Source of the DNA: Treponema sp. UBA4328
GTDB lineage: Bacteria; Spirochaetota; Spirochaetia; Treponematales; Treponemataceae
Assembly (NCBI GenBank): GCA_002394465.1
Contig: DGTU01000030.1
Location: 1 to 10,327, forward strand
DNA length: 10,327 nt
Direction of reading: 5' to 3'
Below, in pieces: positions 6,627 to 10,327 of the stretch. Made by a program: the position numbers and the translations under genes. Within the stretch, counting starts at the first letter, position 1. The number at the start of each line of letters is the position of its first letter. A model generated the notes under the pieces. That model searched no databases. It was not told the DNA's origin and saw only the letters and a list, made by a program, of their open reading frames with translations.

Positions 6627-6667
6627 GTTTGCCTCAATTATGATTATCTTTGGTAATGGAGGCAAAT
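6627..6667 (+). promoter_or_regulatory. Hairpin sequestering the clpB ribosome binding site (candidate RNA thermometer)
   Basis: TTTGCCTC (6628-6635) is exactly complementary to GAGGCAAA (6659-6666), which holds four bases of the GGAGG Shine-Dalgarno (6658-6662). The helix continues after one A-G mismatch (6636/6658) with ATTA/TAAT (6637-6640 with 6654-6657) and a T-G pair (6641/6653). An outer G-T pair (6627/6667) reaches the base before the ATG. The loop is 11 nt. A second TTTGCC (6621-6626) could pair with GGCAAA in another register. A helix masking the SD, with a mismatch and an AU-rich upper part, is the usual build of RNA thermometers, and the gene behind it is a heat-shock disaggregase. 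A possible -10 box, TAAAAT (6612-6617), would start the RNA just ahead of the helix. No CIRCE repeat is present. Confidence 0.5.
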
Positions 6668-9265
6668 ATGAATTACGAACAATTTACAATCAAAACTCAG
6701 GACGCTCTCCAGAATGCCAGTGCCCTTGCACAGCAGAAAGACAATTCGGAAATTGGTCTTGAACATATTCTCATTTCATTAATCGAACAGCAGGACGGAC
6801 TTGTAAAGCCGGTAATTGAACGTATCGGTGCCAGCGTTTCTGACTTACTTTATAAACTGAAGGAGATGCTTGATTCATTTCCTAAGGTAACGGGAAACGT
6901 GCAGATGACGCTTTCATCAGCTGCACAGCGCGTTCTTGCCAAGGCTGAAAAGGAAATGGCTGACCTTAAGGATAAATTCCTTTCAACGGAGCATATTCTT
7001 CTTGCCATGAGTCAGAGTGAAGAGAAGGTCGGGGACCTCCTCCGGAAATCAGGAATAACAAAAGAAACGATTCTCGAAAGCCTTAAGGCGGTACGCGGAA
7101 ATCAGACCGTTGACAGTCAGGATCCCGAATCAAAGATGCGTTCGCTTGAAAAATACTGTACTGACCATACTTCACGTGCACGTCAGGACAAAATAGATCC
7201 TGTAATCGGCCGTGATGAAGAAATCCGCCGCGTAATGCAGGTTCTCGTAAGGCGTACAAAAAATAATCCTGTTCTTATCGGCGAACCTGGCGTCGGAAAA
7301 ACAGCTATCGTTGAAGGCCTTGCACGCCGCATTGCAGCCGGAGACGTTCCTGAATCCCTCAAGAACAAAAGGCTCCTTTCCCTTGATATGGGAAGCCTTA
7401 TCGCAGGAGCAAAATTCCGCGGTGAATTTGAAGAGAGGTTAAAGGCAGTTATTGAAGAGGTTACAAAGAGTGAAGGTCAGATAATTCTGTTTATCGATGA
7501 ACTTCATACGATTGTCGGAGCAGGTGCTTCAGAAGGAAGCATGGATGCTGGAAATATCCTTAAGCCGGCTCTTGCCCGCGGTGAACTTCGTGCCATCGGT
7601 GCAACTACGCTTAATGAATACCGCAAGTACATTGAAAAAGACAGCGCCCTTGAAAGGCGTTTTCAGCAGGTATACTGCGCAGAACCGACAGTTGAAGATA
7701 CGATAGCAATTCTCCGCGGCCTTCGTGACAAGTATGAAATCCATCACGGCGTCAAGATTAATGACGAAGCCCTTGTTGAAGCAGCCGAACTTTCAAACCG
7801 TTATATTACGAACCGCTTTCTTCCGGACAAGGCAATTGACCTTGTTGATGAAGCTGCAAGCCGCCTCAAAATGGAAATCGAAAGTGAACCTGTAGCCCTT
7901 GATCAGCTTGAGAGGAAAATACTTCAGCTGCAGATAGAAAAACAGTCGCTTTCAAAGGAAGATGACAGGGCAAGCCTTGAACGTCTTGAAAAACTCGAAA
8001 AGGAACTGGCAGAAGTAACTCAGAGCAGGGATTCAATGAAGCTTGAATGGCAGAATGAAAAGGACAGAATTGACCGTTCAAGAAAAATCAAGGAACAGCT
8101 TGAGGGGGCCCGTTTTGATGAAGAAAAATATACGCGTGAAGGTAATCTGAATAAGGCCGCTGAATACAAGTATTCGATAATTCCATCACTTGAAAAGCAG
8201 CTTGCAGAAAGTCAGGCTGAAGATGCAAAAGGAAATGATAATGATTCACTTTTGAGGCAGGAAGTTACGGAAGAAGACATCGCGCGTGTCGTAAGTACCT
8301 GGACGGGAATCCCCGTTTCAAAGATGATGACAAGTGAAAAGCAGAAATACGTTCAGCTTGAAAATGTCCTTCATAAGCGTGTAATAGGTCAGGATGAAGC
8401 CGTTACGGTTGTAAGTGATGCAATCCGCCGTAATAAGGCAGGACTCAATGATCCTAACCGTCCTCTTGGAAGCTTTATGTTTATCGGACCTACAGGCGTC
8501 GGAAAAACTGAACTTGCAAAAACCCTGGCTGATTTTCTGTTTAATGATGAACGCTCGCTTACACGTATTGATATGTCTGAATACATGGAAAAATTCTCCG
8601 TCAGCCGTCTCATCGGTGCGCCTCCGGGATATGTAGGATATGATGAAGGCGGACAGCTTACCGAGGCCGTGCGGAGAAGACCATACAGCGTTATCCTGTT
8701 TGATGAAGTTGAAAAAGCGCATCCTGATGTTTTCAATGTTCTCCTTCAGGTTCTTGATGACGGAAGACTTACGGACGGGCAGGGACGTGTCGTAGACTTT
8801 AAGAACACAATTATAATCATGACAAGCAACCTCGGAAGTGACCTTATCCTGAATGCTTCTCCAGAAGAACTGAAGGGAGAAAAAGTTAAGTCTCAGGTCG
8901 ATATGCTCCTTAAATCTACGTTCAGGCCGGAATTCCTTAACCGCATCGATGAAATCGTAATGTTCAATAAGCTCGGACAGGACGTAATTTACGGTATCGT
9001 CAAAAATCAGCTTGAGCGTCTTGCAAAACGCCTCGAAGACAAGCGTATTAAAATCAGCTTTGATGAAAGTGCAGTTAAATTCATTGCTGATACAGGATTT
9101 GATCCTAATTTTGGTGCAAGGCCTGTTAAGCGTGCAATTCAGTCTTACGTTGAGAATCCTCTTGCGAAGGAAATCCTTGCGGGAAATGTCAGTACTGAAG
9201 GAACAATAAAGGTCAGTGCCGGAAAGGGAGGAATGCTGGATTTTATAAGTGAATCCGGGGTATAA
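6668..9265 (+). CDS. clpB: ATP-dependent chaperone (disaggregase) ClpB
   Basis: ClpB is a hexameric AAA+ unfoldase that works with DnaK to pull proteins out of aggregates in the cytoplasm. The 865-residue product is full length (Escherichia coli 857). In order it has the Clp N domain (about 1-145), and NBD1 with Walker A GEPGVGKT (205-212), Walker B Asp277-Glu278 and pore loop GAKFRGEF, where Phe250 replaces the E. coli Tyr. The long coiled-coil M domain (about 405-530, rich in EKLEKEL-type heptads) sets ClpB apart from ClpA and ClpC. NBD2 follows with Walker A GPTGVGKT (607-614), pore loop GYVG, Walker B Asp679-Glu680 and the late GARPVKRAIQ. ATG 6668 has GGAGG 5 nt upstream, so it is preferred over TTG 6650 or ATG 6656. 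That SD lies in a predicted hairpin. A barrel-protein gene follows after 7 nt. No key residue is missing. Confidence 0.98.
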   Translation: MNYEQFTIKTQDALQNASALAQQKDNSEIGLEHILISLIEQQDGLVKPVIERIGASVSDLLYKLKEMLDSFPKVTGNVQMTLSSAAQRVLAKAEKEMADLKDKFLSTEHILLAMSQSEEKVGDLLRKSGITKETILESLKAVRGNQTVDSQDPESKMRSLEKYCTDHTSRARQDKIDPVIGRDEEIRRVMQVLVRRTKNNPVLIGEPGVGKTAIVEGLARRIAAGDVPESLKNKRLLSLDMGSLIAGAKFRGEFEERLKAVIEEVTKSEGQIILFIDELHTIVGAGASEGSMDAGNILKPALARGELRAIGATTLNEYRKYIEKDSALERRFQQVYCAEPTVEDTIAILRGLRDKYEIHHGVKINDEALVEAAELSNRYITNRFLPDKAIDLVDEAASRLKMEIESEPVALDQLERKILQLQIEKQSLSKEDDRASLERLEKLEKELAEVTQSRDSMKLEWQNEKDRIDRSRKIKEQLEGARFDEEKYTREGNLNKAAEYKYSIIPSLEKQLAESQAEDAKGNDNDSLLRQEVTEEDIARVVSTWTGIPVSKMMTSEKQKYVQLENVLHKRVIGQDEAVTVVSDAIRRNKAGLNDPNRPLGSFMFIGPTGVGKTELAKTLADFLFNDERSLTRIDMSEYMEKFSVSRLIGAPPGYVGYDEGGQLTEAVRRRPYSVILFDEVEKAHPDVFNVLLQVLDDGRLTDGQGRVVDFKNTIIIMTSNLGSDLILNASPEELKGEKVKSQVDMLLKSTFRPEFLNRIDEIVMFNKLGQDVIYGIVKNQLERLAKRLEDKRIKISFDESAVKFIADTGFDPNFGARPVKRAIQSYVENPLAKEILAGNVSTEGTIKVSAGKGGMLDFISESGV

Positions 9266-9266
9266 T
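9261..9266 (+). promoter_or_regulatory. Possible -10 box overlapping the clpB stop codon
   Basis: A perfect TATAAT overlaps the clpB stop (9263-9265). It stands 6 nt before ATG 9273, the same distance as the -10 box before fliG1. Only a poor -35 (TGGATT, 9237-9242) is visible. If it works, transcription would start at or next to the ATG. The chance of such a string in AT-rich DNA is considerable, so this is tentative. Confidence 0.25.
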
Positions 9267-9272
9267 AAAGTC

Positions 9273-9761
9273 ATGAAAATTAAGTCTTTGATTTTAGCAG
9301 GTGTATTCATGGCAATTGCCTCTACTTCGGCTTTTGCAGATTTTGGTGTCGGAGGTCAGATTGGTTTTACAGCCGGTCCGTACTATTCAAATTTTATGTC
9401 AGCAACAATACGTTCTGATGAAAATCCGTGGTGCCTCAGCGTTGATGCATGGCCGTTCGGAAATACTGCCGCTGTTACTGCTGATAACTGGTTCATCGTA
9501 AAGCCGCTTTCAAATCCTGTCAGCTGGTATGCATTCTGGGGAATCAGTGCAAACGTAGGCTGGAATGACTTTATGGTTGGAACTGGAGCAAGAATCGGTG
9601 CCGGACTTGACTGGTTTATTCTAGACAAAAGACAGGTCGAACTTTTCTGTCAGGCCTGCTGGAATCCGTATGTTGCCCTGAGACACGGAGATGACTGGGA
9701 CTGCATTTTAAGGCCCCTGAATTTCCCGCTTTCAACGGGAGCAAGGTACTGGTTCCGCTAG
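9273..9761 (+). CDS. Secreted outer-membrane beta-barrel-like protein (DUF3996-like)
   Basis: The 162-residue precursor starts with a typical signal peptide: MKIK, a hydrophobic core, and a cleavage site after AFA at residue 22 with no lipobox Cys. The mature part (about 140 residues) is rich in Gly, Trp, Tyr and Phe, with alternating beta-prone segments such as SWYAFWGISANVGW, GARIGAGLDWFI and the final TGARYWFR. The near-terminal aromatic pattern resembles that of outer-membrane barrels. Spacing of the Gly/aromatic motifs recalls the spirochete DUF3996 family (Borrelia BAPKO_0422-like), but this is from memory. ATG 9273 is chosen over an in-frame GTG at 9249 because it begins the signal peptide directly. 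It has no good Shine-Dalgarno, and GGGG at 9257-9260 is too distant. It lies 7 nt after clpB, so it may be co-transcribed or reached by re-initiation. Its stop shares CTAG with the convergent gene. Confidence 0.75.
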   Translation: MKIKSLILAGVFMAIASTSAFADFGVGGQIGFTAGPYYSNFMSATIRSDENPWCLSVDAWPFGNTAAVTADNWFIVKPLSNPVSWYAFWGISANVGWNDFMVGTGARIGAGLDWFILDKRQVELFCQACWNPYVALRHGDDWDCILRPLNFPLSTGARYWFR

Positions 9762-10327
9762 GACAGCCTGAGAAGGCTTTCCAGTTCAGCTGTAAGAACG
9801 TTTATTCTTTCAGGAAGCGAATATGGCGGATTTATGATGCACATTCCGCTTCCGTACATTTTTGAAAGGCCCTGCAGTTTTGCCGGGTCTTTTGTTTTTA
9901 TTTCTGAAAAGAAAATTGCGTTTTCCTGTTCCTGAGTGTATTTCTGTGCATAGAAAGTCAGGGACTGCTTCATGTTTTCAAGTTCTGAGAGTTTTCTGTC
10001 TAAAAGCGGATACCATATGATATAGATTCCGTTCTGCCATTTGGAAAGGCATTTTCCGGTTGTTTCTGCAGTATCCGTATAATCTGAAATGTCTTCATAG
10101 CTCGGATCAATTATGGCACAGCCGCGCCTTATTTTTGGAGGCACAGAAGCCGGAAGAAATTCATATGCATTGCGGTTGTGTACAGATACCTTCGGAGCAT
10201 CAGCCGTATTTTTTGAATGCAGGTTTGATTTGAGTTCTGTAATAATCTTCGGATGAAGTTCATTTAATATAAGTTCATCGCCCGCCCTCATTAAAGAGCG
10301 GCATAATTCCGGTGAGCCGGGGTAGAG
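9758..10327 (-). CDS. rlmJ: 23S rRNA (adenine-N6)-methyltransferase RlmJ, C-terminal part
   Basis: RlmJ methylates A2030 of E. coli 23S rRNA at N6, using S-adenosylmethionine. The frame is open through the right edge; reading from there gives LYPGSPELCRSLM and then LNELHP, both matching the family, so the Met at 10291 is internal and about a third of the protein lies outside the window. The 189 residues seen contain IIDPSYEDISDY, the motif IV region, then NGIYIIWYPLLDRK and the late CIINPPYSLPERI. Motif IV reads DPSY where the family has DPPY (10097-10108). The protein ends soon after NPPYSLPERINVL, with a shorter tail than E. coli RlmJ (280 residues), which continues some 15-20 residues further. 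It converges on the barrel gene with a 4-nt stop overlap. Identity is confident; full activity is less certain given the motif change. Confidence 0.9.
   Translation of the reverse strand, partial: LYPGSPELCRSLMRAGDELILNELHPKIITELKSNLHSKNTADAPKVSVHNRNAYEFLPASVPPKIRRGCAIIDPSYEDISDYTDTAETTGKCLSKWQNGIYIIWYPLLDRKLSELENMKQSLTFYAQKYTQEQENAIFFSEIKTKDPAKLQGLSKMYGSGMCIINPPYSLPERINVLTAELESLLRLS

Noticed and set aside
6599..6667. CIRCE/HrcA operator before clpB
   Set aside because: Neither TTAGCACTC nor its complement at the proper spacing is present; the only inverted repeat is the SD-masking hairpin.
8318..9310. 330-codon open frame on the minus strand opposite clpB
   Set aside because: It is antisense to the highly conserved NBD2 of ClpB, shows no recognisable domain, and has no ribosome binding site. 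The length comes from the codon bias of the real gene.
9765..9778. AGCCT-GAGA-AGGCT hairpin just past the barrel gene as a terminator
   Set aside because: The stem is only 5 bp and only three T follow, and it lies inside the rlmJ coding end; too weak to call.

Overview
The window reads as chromosomal DNA from a spirochete, most likely a Treponema of gut or rumen type. The case rests on gene content: a divergent FliG of the spirochete FliG1 kind, a Na+-pumping decarboxylase beta subunit of fermentative anaerobes, a cytosolic M16C protease and a short outer-membrane barrel resembling the spirochete DUF3996 family. No marker here fixes the species. There are no tRNA or rRNA genes, no CRISPR array, and no transposase or phage genes.

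Layout, left to right. (1) 1-608 is the 3' end of oadB, with its membrane catalytic motif intact. (2) 609-873 is a 265-bp gene-free stretch. It holds two diverged copies of a double-hairpin repeat (625-672 and 702-751), flanked by an exact 18-bp direct repeat that includes the oadB stop codon, then a clear intrinsic terminator (790-825) and a probable promoter (839-867). (3) 874-5086 is a two-gene unit: a FliG1-like motor protein whose end overlaps by 11 nt the start of a roughly 1,010-residue M16C zinc protease. A 20-bp imperfect hairpin spans the protease stop codon. (4) 5151-5369 encodes a 72-residue protein of unknown function. (5) 5444-6598 encodes a tocopherol-cyclase-like protein behind a consensus TATAAT box. 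(6) 6668-9265 is clpB, with every AAA+ motif intact. Its Shine-Dalgarno sequence is buried in a predicted hairpin, a possible RNA thermometer. (7) Seven bases after clpB comes a secreted beta-barrel-like protein (9273-9761). (8) It converges on, and shares a CTAG stop with, an rlmJ-type 23S rRNA methyltransferase gene on the minus strand that runs off the right edge.

All genes but the last are on the plus strand. They cover unrelated housekeeping jobs: sodium bioenergetics, motility, peptide turnover, protein disaggregation, envelope and rRNA modification. I see no defence system or metabolic cluster. The most interesting material is non-coding: the covarying hairpin repeats after oadB, the hairpin over the clpB ribosome binding site, and the hairpin across the protease stop codon.
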